The translations under genes and the position numbers were made by a program. This document shows positions 1-8,337 of a DNA stretch of 53,857 nt, piece by piece. Where the stretch lies: positions 1-53,857 of the forward strand of contig NZ_AUBE01000035.1 in NCBI RefSeq assembly GCF_000429085.1, written 5' to 3'. This stretch comes from Streptomyces flavidovirens DSM 40150 (lineage in GTDB: Bacteria > Actinomycetota > Actinomycetes > Streptomycetales > Streptomycetaceae). Below the pieces are notes generated by a model that did not search any database, was not told where the DNA came from, and saw nothing but the letters and a program-made list of their open reading frames with translations. Position 1 is the stretch's first letter; every line of letters begins with the position of its first letter.

Positions 1-138
1 GCCTGCTTCGAGATGAGTGTTCCCACCCCCTTTGAGGGGTTAAGGCTCCCAGTAGACGACTGGGTTGATAGGCCAGATGTGGAAGCCCGGTAACGGGTGG
101 AGCTGACTGGTACTAATAGGCCGAGGGCTTGTCCTCAG
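1..138 (+). rRNA. rrl: 23S ribosomal RNA, 3' end (partial)
   Basis: The sequence matches the conserved 3' end of bacterial 23S rRNA, including the GGTACTAATAGGCCGAGGGCTT segment typical of actinomycetes just before the mature 3' end. The gene begins outside the window. The exact 3' end is uncertain by a few bases. It is followed after about 70 nt by 5S rRNA, the standard order of an rRNA operon. Confidence 0.95.
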
Positions 139-209
139 TTGCTCGCGTCCACTGTGTTAGTTCTGAAGTAACGAACTGTGCCAACATCCGGTTCGATATC
201 TTCATAGTG

Positions 210-326
210 TTTCGGTGGTCATAGCGTTAGGGAAACGCCCGGTTACATTCCGAACCCGGAAGCTAAGCCTTTCAGCGCCGATGGTACTGCAGGGGGGACC
301 CTGTGGGAGAGTAGGACGCCGCCGAA
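210..326 (+). rRNA. rrf: 5S ribosomal RNA
   Basis: A 117-nt segment begins with TTTCGGTGGTCATAGCG and ends with the complementary GACGCCGCCGAAC, the paired ends of 5S rRNA helix I. Internal conserved elements include CCGAACCCGGAAGCTAAG and GATGGTACTGCA. It lies directly downstream of 23S rRNA. Ends are uncertain by one or two bases. Confidence 0.95.
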
Positions 327-340
327 CAATCATTGTGGGA

Positions 341-372
341 AAGCCCCGCACCTTTCATGGTGCGGGGCTTTT
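341..372 (+). terminator. rRNA operon intrinsic terminator
   Basis: A perfect 12-bp inverted repeat (AAGCCCCGCACC / GGTGCGGGGCTT) with a 6-nt loop is followed by two further T residues. It sits 15 nt after 5S rRNA and ends the rRNA operon. Confidence 0.9.
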
Positions 373-473
373 CTGCGTTCAGGTCCGGTCCGTACCCCTG
401 TGTGCCCGGCTGACGTGGCTGAGGGTAAGGTCAGGGGCGCATCATCGACACCGTTCCCACAGGAGGCCCCCGG

Positions 474-1082
474 GTGGAGGTCCAGGAGACCCGCGTTCAG
501 ACGGACCGGGTGCTCACCATCCCGAACATCCTCAGCATGGCCCGCCTCGCCGGCGTGCCTCTGTTTCTGTGGCTGATTCTCCTGCCTGTGTTCGGTGGGC
601 CCAAGAGTGACGGCTGGGCCTTGCTGGTGTTGATGCTCAGCGGCATCAGCGACTATCTCGACGGAAAGCTTGCCCGTCGCTGGAACCAGATCAGTAAGCT
701 CGGGCGCCTGCTGGACCCCGCTGCCGACCGGCTGTACATCCTTTCCACCTTGCTTGGCCTTACATGGCGAGAGATCCTGCCGTTGTGGCTCACCGCTGCC
801 CTTTTGGCGAGGGAGCTGATGCTTCTGGTGATGGTGGGCATCCTCCGCAAGCACGGCTATCCGCCGCCGCAGGTGAACTTCCTGGGGAAGGCCGCGACGT
901 TCAACCTGATGTACGCCTTCCCGTTGCTGCTTCTCAGTGACGGAAACGGGTGGCTGCCGTCACTGGCTGCTATTTTCGGATGGGCGTTCGCCGGATGGGG
1001 TACAACTCTGTATTGGTGGGCAGGAATCCTTTACGTGGTCCAGGTCCGCCGGCTGGTGAAGGCGGAGACCGCGGCCGACTGA
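474..1082 (+). CDS. CDP-alcohol phosphatidyltransferase family protein
   Basis: This 202-aa integral membrane protein belongs to the CDP-alcohol phosphatidyltransferases, which transfer a phosphatidyl group from CDP-diacylglycerol to an alcohol. The catalytic signature D-x2-D-G-x2-A-R-x8-G-x3-D-x3-D is intact (DYLDGKLARR ... GRLLDPAAD, about residues 59-86). Several hydrophobic helices surround it. The GTG start at 474 is supported by AGGAGG at 461-466. The gene opens the cluster that continues with DUF881/Sbp and GarA-like genes. M. tuberculosis has pgsA2 in the same place, so the alcohol may be inositol phosphate or glycerol phosphate, but the sequence does not decide this. Confidence 0.9.
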   Translation: MEVQETRVQTDRVLTIPNILSMARLAGVPLFLWLILLPVFGGPKSDGWALLVLMLSGISDYLDGKLARRWNQISKLGRLLDPAADRLYILSTLLGLTWREILPLWLTAALLARELMLLVMVGILRKHGYPPPQVNFLGKAATFNLMYAFPLLLLSDGNGWLPSLAAIFGWAFAGWGTTLYWWAGILYVVQVRRLVKAETAAD

Positions 1083-1200
1083 GCCTGCCGATGACTGGTG
1101 CTGCCCAAGCGCCTGATTGTCTGCGCATGATGCCTCTCAGGCAGTCCCGGACGGGCGAAGTCGGCTAGACCGTCGTCTCTTCGAGGAGGACTTTCCCGAC

Positions 1201-3696
1201 ATGAAGGCCGTCGTGATGGCTGGTGGCGAGGGCACTCGCCTTCGCCCCATGACCTCGAGCATGCCCAAGCCGCTCCTGCCGGTCGCCAATCGGCCGATCA
1301 TGGAGCATGTGCTGCGGCTGCTCAAGCGGCATGGGCTCAGTGAAACCGTCGTAACCGTGCAGTTTCTGGCCTCGCTCGTCAAGAACTACTTCGGTGACGG
1401 CGAAGAGCTCGGAATGGAGCTCACCTATGCCAATGAGGAGAAGCCACTCGGCACTGCGGGCAGCGTAAAGAACGCCGAGGAAGCATTGAAGGACGATGCT
1501 TTCCTTGTTATTTCTGGCGATGCTCTCACCGACTTCGACCTCACTGACCTGATCAGATTCCACAAGGAGAAGGGCGCGCTGGTCACGGTGTGCCTGACCC
1601 GGGTGCCGAACCCTCTGGAGTTCGGCATCACGATTGTCGATGAGGCAGGAAAGGTCGAACGGTTCCTGGAGAAGCCCACGTGGGGGCAGGTCTTCTCGGA
1701 CACCGTGAATACGGGCATCTATGTCATGGAGCCCGAGGTGTTCGACTATGTGGAAGCGGATGTCTCTGTCGACTGGTCCGGTGATGTCTTCCCTCAGCTG
1801 ATGAAGGAAGGCAAGCCGATCTACGGCTACATCGCCGAGGGTTACTGGGAGGATGTCGGCACCCACGAGAGCTACGTCAAGGCGCAGGCCGACGTGCTCG
1901 AGGGCAAGGTCGACGTGGATCTCGACGGTTTCGAGATCTCTCCCGGTGTGTGGGTGGCCGAAGGCGCCGAGGTGCATCCCGACGCGGTGCTGCGCGGGCC
2001 CCTCTACATCGGTGACTACGCCAAGGTCGAGGCCGGCGTGGAGCTGCGTGAGCACACGGTCGTGGGGTCCAACGTCGTCGTCAAGAGCGGCGCGTTCCTT
2101 CATCGGGCCGTCGTGCACGACAACGTCTACATCGGCCAGCACAGCAACCTGCGTGGCTGCGTGATCGGTAAGAACACCGACATCATGCGGGCCGCGCGGA
2201 TCGAGGACGGCGCCGTCATCGGTGACGAGTGCCTCGTCGGCGAGGAATCGATTGTCCAGGGCAATGTGCGGGTCTACCCGTTCAAGACCATCGAGGCCGG
2301 TGCTTTCGTCAACACCTCGGTGATCTGGGAGTCGCGGGGGCAGGCGCATCTCTTCGGTGCGCGTGGTGTCTCCGGGATTCTGAACGTCGAGATCACCCCC
2401 GAGCTTGCGGTCCGCCTCGCGGGCGCCTATGCCACCACACTCAAGAAGGGCGCGACGGTCACCACCGCGCGTGACCACTCGCGTGGTGCGCGTGCGCTGA
2501 AGCGGGCGGTTATCTCCGCCTTGCAGGCGAGTGCCATCGACGTACGCGACCTGGAGAACGTGCCGCTGCCTGTGGCGCGTCAGCAGACGGCGCGAGGTAG
2601 CGCCGGCGGCATCATGATCCGTACGACTCCCGGTGTGCCGGACTCCGTCGACATCATGTTCTTCGACGAGCGGGGCGCGGACCTGTCGCAGGCCGGGCAG
2701 CGCAAGCTGGACCGGGTGTTCGCGCGGCAGGAATACCGGCGGGCCTTCCCCGGAGAGATCGGTGACCTGCACTTCCCGGCCAGTGTCTTCGACTCCTACA
2801 CCGGGTCGCTGCTGCGGAACCTGGACGTCACCGGCATCGCCGACTCAGGGCTCAAGGTCGTCGTCGACGCCTCCAACGGAAGCGCCGGTCTTGTCCTGCC
2901 CAGCCTTCTCGGGCGGCTCGGGGTCGACGCGCTGACCATCAATCCCGGCCTGGACGAGTCCAGGCCCACCGAGACGAGCGATTCGCGCCGTTCCGGTCTT
3001 GTCCGGCTCGGGGAGATCGTCGCTTCGGCGCGGGCCGCCTTCGGTGTGCGGTTCGACCCGGTGGGTGAGCGGTTGTCGCTGGTCGACGAGCGCGGCCGGA
3101 TCATCGAGGACGACCGGGCGCTGCTCGTCATGCTCGACCTTGTGGCAGCCGAACGGCGCAGTGGGCGGGTCGCGCTGCCGGTGACCACCACCAGGATCGC
3201 CGAGCAGGTGGCGGCGTACCACGGAACGCAGGTGGAGTGGACGACCACCTCGCCGGACGACCTGACACGGGTCGGCCGTGAGGAGTCCACCATCTTCGGT
3301 GGTGACGGGCGCGGCGGCTTCATCATTCCCGAGTTCAGCAGTGTCTTCGACGGCGCCGCCGCCTTCGTGCGGCTGATCGGGCTGGTGGCCAGGACGCAGC
3401 TCACGCTGAGCCAGATCGACGCGCGGATACCGCGAGCCCATGTGCTGCGACGTGACCTTGCGACGCCGTGGGCCGTCAAGGGGCTCGTCATGCGCCGCGT
3501 GGTCGAGGCCGCCGGAGATCGGTTCGTGGACACGACCGACGGCGTGCGCGTGGTCGAGGCGGACGGGCGCTGGGTGATGGTGCTGCCCGACCCCGCGGAG
3601 GCTGTCACTCATCTGTGGGCCGAGGGGCCCGATGACGATTCGGCCCAGGCGCTGCTCGACGAGTGGTCCGCGGTCGTGGACAGCGCAGGTCACTGA
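1201..3696 (+). CDS. Mannose-1-phosphate guanylyltransferase-like protein fused to a degenerate phosphohexomutase domain
   Basis: The protein has 831 aa. Residues 1-240 form a nucleotidyltransferase domain with the signature GGEGTRLRP near the N-terminus and a following MPKPLLP, as in GDP-mannose and glucose-1-phosphate nucleotidyltransferases. A left-handed beta-helix with hexapeptide-like repeats follows (about 250-370). The C-terminal 450 residues resemble phosphoglucomutase/phosphomannomutase. Its catalytic motifs are not conserved: the phosphoserine loop TASHNP is replaced around 474-477, the metal loop DGDGDR reads FDPVGER (618-624), the sugar loop GEMSGH reads GGDGRGG (700-706), and the phosphate loop PSGTEP reads PDPAEA (796-801). 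The start at 1201 follows AGGAGGA at 1184-1190; an in-frame ATG at 1117 lacks a ribosome site. The N-terminal domain probably makes a sugar nucleotide. A mutase function looks unlikely. Confidence 0.88.
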   Translation: MKAVVMAGGEGTRLRPMTSSMPKPLLPVANRPIMEHVLRLLKRHGLSETVVTVQFLASLVKNYFGDGEELGMELTYANEEKPLGTAGSVKNAEEALKDDAFLVISGDALTDFDLTDLIRFHKEKGALVTVCLTRVPNPLEFGITIVDEAGKVERFLEKPTWGQVFSDTVNTGIYVMEPEVFDYVEADVSVDWSGDVFPQLMKEGKPIYGYIAEGYWEDVGTHESYVKAQADVLEGKVDVDLDGFEISPGVWVAEGAEVHPDAVLRGPLYIGDYAKVEAGVELREHTVVGSNVVVKSGAFLHRAVVHDNVYIGQHSNLRGCVIGKNTDIMRAARIEDGAVIGDECLVGEESIVQGNVRVYPFKTIEAGAFVNTSVIWESRGQAHLFGARGVSGILNVEITPELAVRLAGAYATTLKKGATVTTARDHSRGARALKRAVISALQASAIDVRDLENVPLPVARQQTARGSAGGIMIRTTPGVPDSVDIMFFDERGADLSQAGQRKLDRVFARQEYRRAFPGEIGDLHFPASVFDSYTGSLLRNLDVTGIADSGLKVVVDASNGSAGLVLPSLLGRLGVDALTINPGLDESRPTETSDSRRSGLVRLGEIVASARAAFGVRFDPVGERLSLVDERGRIIEDDRALLVMLDLVAAERRSGRVALPVTTTRIAEQVAAYHGTQVEWTTTSPDDLTRVGREESTIFGGDGRGGFIIPEFSSVFDGAAAFVRLIGLVARTQLTLSQIDARIPRAHVLRRDLATPWAVKGLVMRRVVEAAGDRFVDTTDGVRVVEADGRWVMVLPDPAEAVTHLWAEGPDDDSAQALLDEWSAVVDSAGH

Positions 3697-3703
3697 GGTG
3701 TGA

Positions 3704-3747
3704 CCGGTGTGCCGGACGGAGTGTGACAACGCCGTCCGGCACACCGG
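3704..3747 (+). terminator. Strong hairpin terminator after the guanylyltransferase gene
   Basis: A perfect 16-bp inverted repeat (CCGGTGTGCCGGACGG and its complement) with a 12-nt loop lies 8 nt after the stop codon. There is no T-tract, which is common for Streptomyces terminators. It separates the guanylyltransferase from the DUF881/sbp operon. Confidence 0.75.
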
Positions 3748-3793
3748 AGGGGCCATTCGGCGGTAGCCGCCGCGACGTGCGACGATGTGCGGC

Positions 3794-4714
3794 ATGTCGC
3801 AGCAGTCCCCTGATCGGAGCACGTCTTCGCCACCTCGGCGCCCCGACGCGTCCATGTCGCTGCTGACCAATGTGATGGACCACAGCCTCGACGACGGGTA
3901 CGCGGAGGCTACCGCCCGCAGGAAGGCAGACGGCAGCGCGGGCATGCCGCGCACGCTGCGCGCGAAGCTCGGACTGGCGGCCGGACTGGTGCTGGCCGCC
4001 CTGGTCGTCACGGTGGGTGCGGCGCAGGCGCGGATAGAGGCGCCGGTGATCGCCAAAGAGCGTGAAGAGCTCATCAATCGCGTGGAGGCGGAGACTTCGG
4101 CGGCCGACTCGCTGGAGCGGAACGTCGAGAAACTCCGGACCGAGGTGGGGGAGCGGCAGCGCAAGGCGCTCCAGAAGCATGGTGGTGACCAGGGCGGGCT
4201 GGTGGCGCTGCTGTCCGGGGCGACGGTGGTGCAGGGGCGTGGGGTGAAGCTCGTCGTCGACGATGCCAAGAACAGCGACGAGGGCGGCGGCGAGCCTCGG
4301 GAAAGCAGCAGCTTCTCCGACACGGGCCGGCTGCGGGACCGGGACATGCAGCGGGTCGTCAACGGTCTGTGGTCCTCGGGCGCCGAGGCGGTGGCCATCA
4401 ACGGGCAGCGGCTGACATCCCTGTCGGCGATCCGGGCAGCCGGCGACGCCATACTGGTCGACAACAGGCCGCTGGTGCCGCCGTACACGGTGCTGGCGGT
4501 GGGGGACGGGCAGCGGCTGAGTAGCGCTTTCCAGGACAGCGCCGATGGCCGGTACCTGCATGTCCTGCAGGAGAGCTACGGCATCAGGACGAGCATTTCC
4601 GCTCAGGAACAGGTACGGCTTCCCGCCGCGCCGAGCCTGATCGTACGTACAGCAGAGCCGCTGGTCGCGGGCGCCGGGCAGGCCGCGGCCAACACAGGGA
4701 AGGGCACATCGTGA
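3794..4714 (+). CDS. DUF881 domain-containing membrane-anchored protein (first copy)
   Basis: The 306-aa protein has a cytoplasmic N-terminus, one transmembrane helix (LGLAAGLVLAALVVTVGAA), a short coiled coil, and a C-terminal DUF881 domain with the family features IxLxVDD and the segment around ALWSSGAEAVAINGQRL. DUF881 (YlxW-like) genes sit near division genes in Firmicutes and with sbp in actinobacteria; molecular function is unknown. The start is uncertain: ATG 3794 (MSQQSP) fits my memory of homologues, ATG 3785 is three codons upstream, and neither has a clear ribosome site. The stop overlaps the GTG of the next gene (GTGA at 4711), so the two are translationally coupled. Confidence 0.85.
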   Translation: MSQQSPDRSTSSPPRRPDASMSLLTNVMDHSLDDGYAEATARRKADGSAGMPRTLRAKLGLAAGLVLAALVVTVGAAQARIEAPVIAKEREELINRVEAETSAADSLERNVEKLRTEVGERQRKALQKHGGDQGGLVALLSGATVVQGRGVKLVVDDAKNSDEGGGEPRESSSFSDTGRLRDRDMQRVVNGLWSSGAEAVAINGQRLTSLSAIRAAGDAILVDNRPLVPPYTVLAVGDGQRLSSAFQDSADGRYLHVLQESYGIRTSISAQEQVRLPAAPSLIVRTAEPLVAGAGQAAANTGKGTS

Positions 4715-5043
4715 TCGCCGTACTGGGCCTCGTCGTGGGAGTCGTGGTCGGGCTGTTGGTCCGGCCCGAGGTGCCGGCCGTGGTCGAGCCGTATCTGCCG
4801 ATCGCCGTCGTCGCTGCGCTCGACGCGGTCTTCGGTGGCCTGCGGGCCATGCTCGACGGCATCTTCGTCGACAAGGTCTTCGTCGTGTCCTTCCTGTCGA
4901 ATGTCGTGGTGGCGGCCCTGATCGTGTTCCTGGGGGACAAGTTGGGCGTCGGTGCGCAGTTGTCCACGGGTGTGGTCGTGGTGTTCGGCATCCGGATCTT
5001 CTCCAACGCGGCGGCGATTCGCCGTCACGTGTTCCGGGCGTGA
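4711..5043 (+). CDS. sbp: Small basic family protein (Sbp, DUF1290)
   Basis: This 110-aa protein consists mostly of hydrophobic helices (about residues 1-20, 25-45, 60-75 and 85-100) and carries the family segment PIAVVAALDAVFGGLRAMLDGIFVDKVF. Sbp homologues are small membrane proteins of unknown biochemical role and are nearly always flanked by DUF881 genes, as here. The GTG start overlaps the TGA of the upstream DUF881 gene, and the next DUF881 gene starts within 6 nt of its stop. The trio is therefore one operon and probably one membrane complex (inference). Confidence 0.93.
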   Translation: MIAVLGLVVGVVVGLLVRPEVPAVVEPYLPIAVVAALDAVFGGLRAMLDGIFVDKVFVVSFLSNVVVAALIVFLGDKLGVGAQLSTGVVVVFGIRIFSNAAAIRRHVFRA

Positions 5044-5048
5044 GGCAG

Positions 5049-5880
5049 ATGAGTACAGAAGACAACCCTCGGCGCGACGAAGAAGAAGCGCAGACCTCCC
5101 AGGCACCACAGCATGCGGCCCAGGATCCGGCGGCTCAAGAGCCGGTGGCGCAGCGGCCAACGACGGGGCGTCAGCGACTGCTCGCGGGGCTCTGGCCGCC
5201 GCGTGTCACGCGGGCGCAGTTGATCGTGGCGCTGCTGCTGTTCGTGCTCGGGCTCGGACTCGCCATCCAGGTCAGGTCGAACAGCGACGACAGTGCGCTG
5301 CGCGGAGCGCGCCAGGAGGACCTGGTGCGCATCCTCGACGAGCTGGACGACCGTACGCAGCGGCTCGAGGACGAGAAGCAGAAACTCGACGACCAGAAGA
5401 CCGAGTTGGAGAACAGCTCGGACCAGGCGGAAGAGGCGCGCAAGCAGACGCTGGAGAAGGAACGTCAGCTCGGGGTGCTGGGCCGGCACGGTGGCGGCGC
5501 AGGGGCCCGGAATCACGTTGACGATCACGGACCGGCACTCCACAGTGGAGGCGGACATGCTGCTGGACGCGATCCAGGAACTGCGGGCGGCGGGCGCGGA
5601 AGCGATCCAGGTCAATGAGGTCAGGGTTGTCGCGGACACGTACTTCCTGAACAGCGGCGGCGGCATCCAGGTGGACGGGAAGAAGATCGCAGCCCCGTAC
5701 CGCTTCGAAGTGATCGGCAAGCCGCAGGATCTGGAGCCCGCGCTCAACATCCCCGGTGGCGTCGTTCAGACGCTGGAGGAGGAGCGGGCGGTCCCTACCG
5801 TCACCCGCTCCGGGAAGATCGTCGTGGATGCCTTGCGACCGGCGAAGCAGCCTGACTACGCTCAGTCGTCACCGCGGTGA
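5049..5880 (+). pseudogene. DUF881 domain-containing protein (second copy), broken by a 1-nt frameshift
   Basis: Two reading frames together encode one DUF881 protein of about 276 aa. From 5049 the first frame gives an N-terminal tail, a transmembrane helix (LIVALLLFVLGLGLAIQV) and a coiled coil to about residue 144 (KERQLGVL). The second frame, from 5482 to the stop at 5880, supplies the DUF881 domain (AGTVAAQGPGITLTITD onward to VVDALRP). Removing one G from the GGG at 5480-5482 restores one continuous frame. This is a real frameshift or a one-base sequence error. An alternative GTG start at 5040 overlaps the sbp stop. The broken frame would leave only the membrane anchor and coiled coil. 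Confidence 0.87.
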
Positions 5881-6070
5881 GGCGGGGGCGCATGGGGGCA
5901 CGGGGACAAGGGCATGAGGTTGCGGGGGGTCGGCGCATCGAAGGTGCGGTGCGTGGTGGAAACTGTTTGGTGGCTACGGACGTTGTGAAGATGTCCGGTT
6001 CGGCAGGTGTGTTCATTCAGGGTTCGTCCTGCCCCACGGGCGGGTCTGTTTCAGTCAAGGGGAATCGCCC

Positions 6071-6871
6071 GTGAAGTTGTTTGCGAAGTTGTTCGGCAAG
6101 AGTGCACGCGAGGACGGTGCGAACAGCACGGCCCGTCACCGTGCGCCGCGTGGTGAAGAAGTCGATGAGCAGGGTGGCGAGCGGCCGCTCTTCCGGGACG
6201 AGGTCGCTGGTCCGGGCGGTGGCATTTCGGGTGGACCGGGCGCGTCGTCTGTTGACCCCGCCGGTCCCGGCCGCATAGGTTTCGGGGAATCCGATGCCTC
6301 CCAGGGGCAGCCGCGGCAGGAGGATCCGTCCATGTCGGCCTTGCCGGTTTGTACGAGGTGCGGGCACCGCAATGCCGAGGCCAGTCGTTTCTGTTCCAAC
6401 TGCGGGGCGCCGCTGCGGCCGGGAGTCGCCGCCGAGCGTCCCTCGGAGACGACGTCGACGATCTCCATCTCCGGGCTCGAGGCGTACGAGGCCGAGGCGA
6501 CGGGACAGACCTCCGCTCCCTCGCTCTCGCCGGAGGCTCAGGCGGCCGTCGACGCCCTTCCGCTCGGTGCGGCGCTGCTCGTGGTGCGACGCGGTCCGAA
6601 TTCGGGCAGCCGCTTCCTCCTGGACAGCGAGCTGACCACGGCCGGCAGGCACCCGCAGAGCGACATCTTCCTGGACGACGTGACGGTATCGCGTCGGCAT
6701 GTGGAGTTCCGCCGGGGCGCGGACGGCGGATTCACCGTCTCCGATGTCGGCAGTCTCAATGGCACCTACGTCAACCGTGAGCGGATCGACTCGGTCCCGC
6801 TGTCGAACGGCGACGAGGTGCAGATCGGTAAGTACCGGCTGGTCTTCTACGCGAGCCAGCGGGCCATCTGA
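6071..6871 (+). CDS. garA: FHA-domain regulator with zinc ribbon, GarA/OdhI-like
   Basis: The 266-aa protein starts with a low-complexity tail, followed by a four-cysteine zinc ribbon (C94, C97, C108, C111) and then the motif ETTS at 126-129. The C-terminal FHA domain (about 165-262) has the phosphothreonine-binding residues GR (192-193), SRRH (207-210) and NGT (230-232). In M. tuberculosis GarA and C. glutamicum OdhI, the threonines of an ETTS motif are phosphorylated by Ser/Thr kinases, and the FHA domain then binds the tail or inhibits 2-oxoglutarate dehydrogenase and glutamate enzymes. The same control of central carbon/nitrogen metabolism is likely here. Zinc ribbon and long N-terminus are additions relative to GarA. 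GTG start with AAGGGG at 6057-6062. Confidence 0.9.
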   Translation: MKLFAKLFGKSAREDGANSTARHRAPRGEEVDEQGGERPLFRDEVAGPGGGISGGPGASSVDPAGPGRIGFGESDASQGQPRQEDPSMSALPVCTRCGHRNAEASRFCSNCGAPLRPGVAAERPSETTSTISISGLEAYEAEATGQTSAPSLSPEAQAAVDALPLGAALLVVRRGPNSGSRFLLDSELTTAGRHPQSDIFLDDVTVSRRHVEFRRGADGGFTVSDVGSLNGTYVNRERIDSVPLSNGDEVQIGKYRLVFYASQRAI

Positions 6872-6888
6872 CCCGTACGGGAAGGTCC

Positions 6889-7641
6889 ATGCAGCGAACA
6901 CCGACGGGCGGTGCCGGAAACGGCACCGCCACCGCGGGCGAGCGGCTGGTGAGTATCGGCACCGTGCTGAACCTGCTGCGTGACGAGTTTCCCGAGGTCA
7001 CCATCTCCAAGATTCGTTTTCTGGAGACCGAGGGACTCGTCGAACCGCAGCGGACCGCCTCCGGCTACCGCAAATTCACCCCCGACCATGTCGAGCGGCT
7101 GGCCCAGGTGCTGCGTATGCAGCGCGATCACTACCTCCCGCTCAAGGTCATCCGTGAGCACCTCGACGCGCTGGAGCGCGGTGAGCAGGTGCGCCTTCCG
7201 GCTGCCGGTGGGCCGGGGGAACCGCACGACGGCGCGCCCGGCGCCCCCGGCGACGGAACGGACCGCCCGACCGCGGCCCGGATCGGCCGGGAGGAGCTCC
7301 TGGCGGCCGCCGAGGTCGGCGAGGAGGAGCTCGAGGCCTGGGAGTCGTACGGCTTGATCTCGCCCCTGCCGGGCGGCGGCTATGACGCCGAAGTCGTCAC
7401 GGTGGCCAGGCTTGTCGCCGAATTCGGCCGGTTCGGTCTGGAGCCGCGGCATCTGCGCGCGGTGAAAGCGGCGGCGGAGCGCGAGGCCGACCTGGTCGAA
7501 CAGGTGGTCGCGCCGCTGCGCCGGCACCGGAATCCGCAGACCAGAGCCCATGCGGAGGCTACGGCCAAGGAGCTGGCCGAGCTGTCCGTCAGGCTCCATT
7601 CGGCCCTCATTCAGGCAGCACTCGGCGTGCGGCTGCACTGA
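6889..7641 (+). CDS. ftsR: MerR-family transcriptional regulator FtsR
   Basis: The protein has 250 aa with an N-terminal MerR winged-helix domain (about 20-90: VSIGTVLNLLRDEFPEVTISKIRFLE, then GYRKFTPDHVERL). A linker of variable composition and a second helical domain follow. It matches the actinobacterial FtsR type (Rv1828 in M. tuberculosis), placed directly after the FHA gene, with 17 nt between them. In Corynebacterium this regulator activates ftsZ; the target here is not shown by the sequence. GGGAAGG lies just upstream of the ATG. Confidence 0.9.
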   Translation: MQRTPTGGAGNGTATAGERLVSIGTVLNLLRDEFPEVTISKIRFLETEGLVEPQRTASGYRKFTPDHVERLAQVLRMQRDHYLPLKVIREHLDALERGEQVRLPAAGGPGEPHDGAPGAPGDGTDRPTAARIGREELLAAAEVGEEELEAWESYGLISPLPGGGYDAEVVTVARLVAEFGRFGLEPRHLRAVKAAAEREADLVEQVVAPLRRHRNPQTRAHAEATAKELAELSVRLHSALIQAALGVRLH

Positions 7642-7682
7642 GCTTGGGGGATCCCGACTACCCAAACCTGCCAGGCACGTCC

Positions 7683-7694
7683 TAGGGTTGCTGT
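7683..7694 (+). promoter_or_regulatory. Likely -10 element of a leaderless transcript
   Basis: TAGGGT at 7683-7688 ends 6 nt before the GTG at 7695, and no ribosome-binding site lies in between. This spacing fits transcription starting at the start codon. No convincing -35 hexamer was found. Confidence 0.45.
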
Positions 7695-8168
7695 GTGAAC
7701 GAGCTCGACGTCGTAGGTGTCCGGGTAGAAATGCCCTCGAACCAACCGATCGTGCTCCTGCGCGAAGTGGGAGGCGATCGGTACCTCCCCATCTGGATCG
7801 GGCCGGGGGAGGCGACCGCGATCGCCTTCGCCCAGCAGGGGATGGCCCCTGCCAGGCCGCTGACCCATGACCTCTTCAAGGATGTACTGGAAGCGGTCGG
7901 CCAGGAGCTCACCGAAGTCCGCATCACCGACCTGCGGGAAGGGGTCTTCTACGCCGAGCTGGTCTTTGCCAGCGGAGTCGAAGTGAGTGCGAGGCCGTCC
8001 GACGCCATAGCGCTCGCGCTGCGTACCGGAACGCCGATCTACGGCAGTGACGGGGTGCTGGACGACGCGGGCATCGCGATTCCTGACGAGCAGGAGGACG
8101 AGGTGGAGAAGTTCCGCGAGTTCCTCGACCAGATCTCTCCCGAGGACTTCGGGACCAACAGCCAGTGA
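7695..8168 (+). CDS. Bifunctional nuclease family protein (DUF151)
   Basis: This 157-aa protein covers the whole DUF151/BFN domain: an N-terminal beta-rich part (NELDVVGVRVEMPSNQPIVLL, RYLPIWIGPGEATAIA) and the family core THDLFKDVLEAVG ... SARPSDAIALALR. Plant and Thermotoga members have nuclease activity or structure; the bacterial role is unsettled. It sits between the two MerR genes, as in M. tuberculosis (Rv1829). The GTG start has no ribosome site and a TAGGGT 6 nt upstream, so translation is probably leaderless. Confidence 0.9.
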   Translation: MNELDVVGVRVEMPSNQPIVLLREVGGDRYLPIWIGPGEATAIAFAQQGMAPARPLTHDLFKDVLEAVGQELTEVRITDLREGVFYAELVFASGVEVSARPSDAIALALRTGTPIYGSDGVLDDAGIAIPDEQEDEVEKFREFLDQISPEDFGTNSQ

Positions 8169-8233
8169 GCCGCGAGCGCCAGGCGCTGTCCGCGCATTCG
8201 AGTAGCCCTTCCCGGAAGTGAGGCACGGGAAAC

Positions 8234-8307
8234 CACCCTCAGGGTGATTATCACTCGGCGTGCCGAGTGTGGCGATCGTTGACGCACCCCGGGTGACTGC
8301 CTACCGT
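8234..8307 (+). promoter_or_regulatory. Promoter with two upstream inverted repeats, in front of the second merR
   Basis: TTGACG (8279-8284) and TACCGT (8302-8307) are separated by 17 nt and form a good vegetative promoter. Upstream lie two perfect inverted repeats: CACCCT-C-AGGGTG at 8234-8246 and CACTCGGC-GT-GCCGAGTG at 8252-8269. They are placed like operators or an upstream hairpin of the preceding transcript; the second may also act as the terminator of the DUF151 gene. Confidence 0.65.
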
Positions 8308-8337
8308 CGACAGGGCAGGTCAAGGACGGAGGTCGGC

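Noticed and set aside
330..474. A tRNA gene after the 5S rRNA
   Set aside because: No cloverleaf or T-loop GTTCGANTC segment was found there; only the terminator is present.
1165..2772. 535-codon minus-strand open frame opposite the guanylyltransferase
   Set aside because: Shadow frame; no motifs, and the plus strand has intact nucleotidyltransferase signatures with a ribosome site.
8279..8307. Classical MerR-type promoter with long spacer
   Set aside because: The spacer between -35 and -10 is 17 nt, the normal length, not 19-20 nt.
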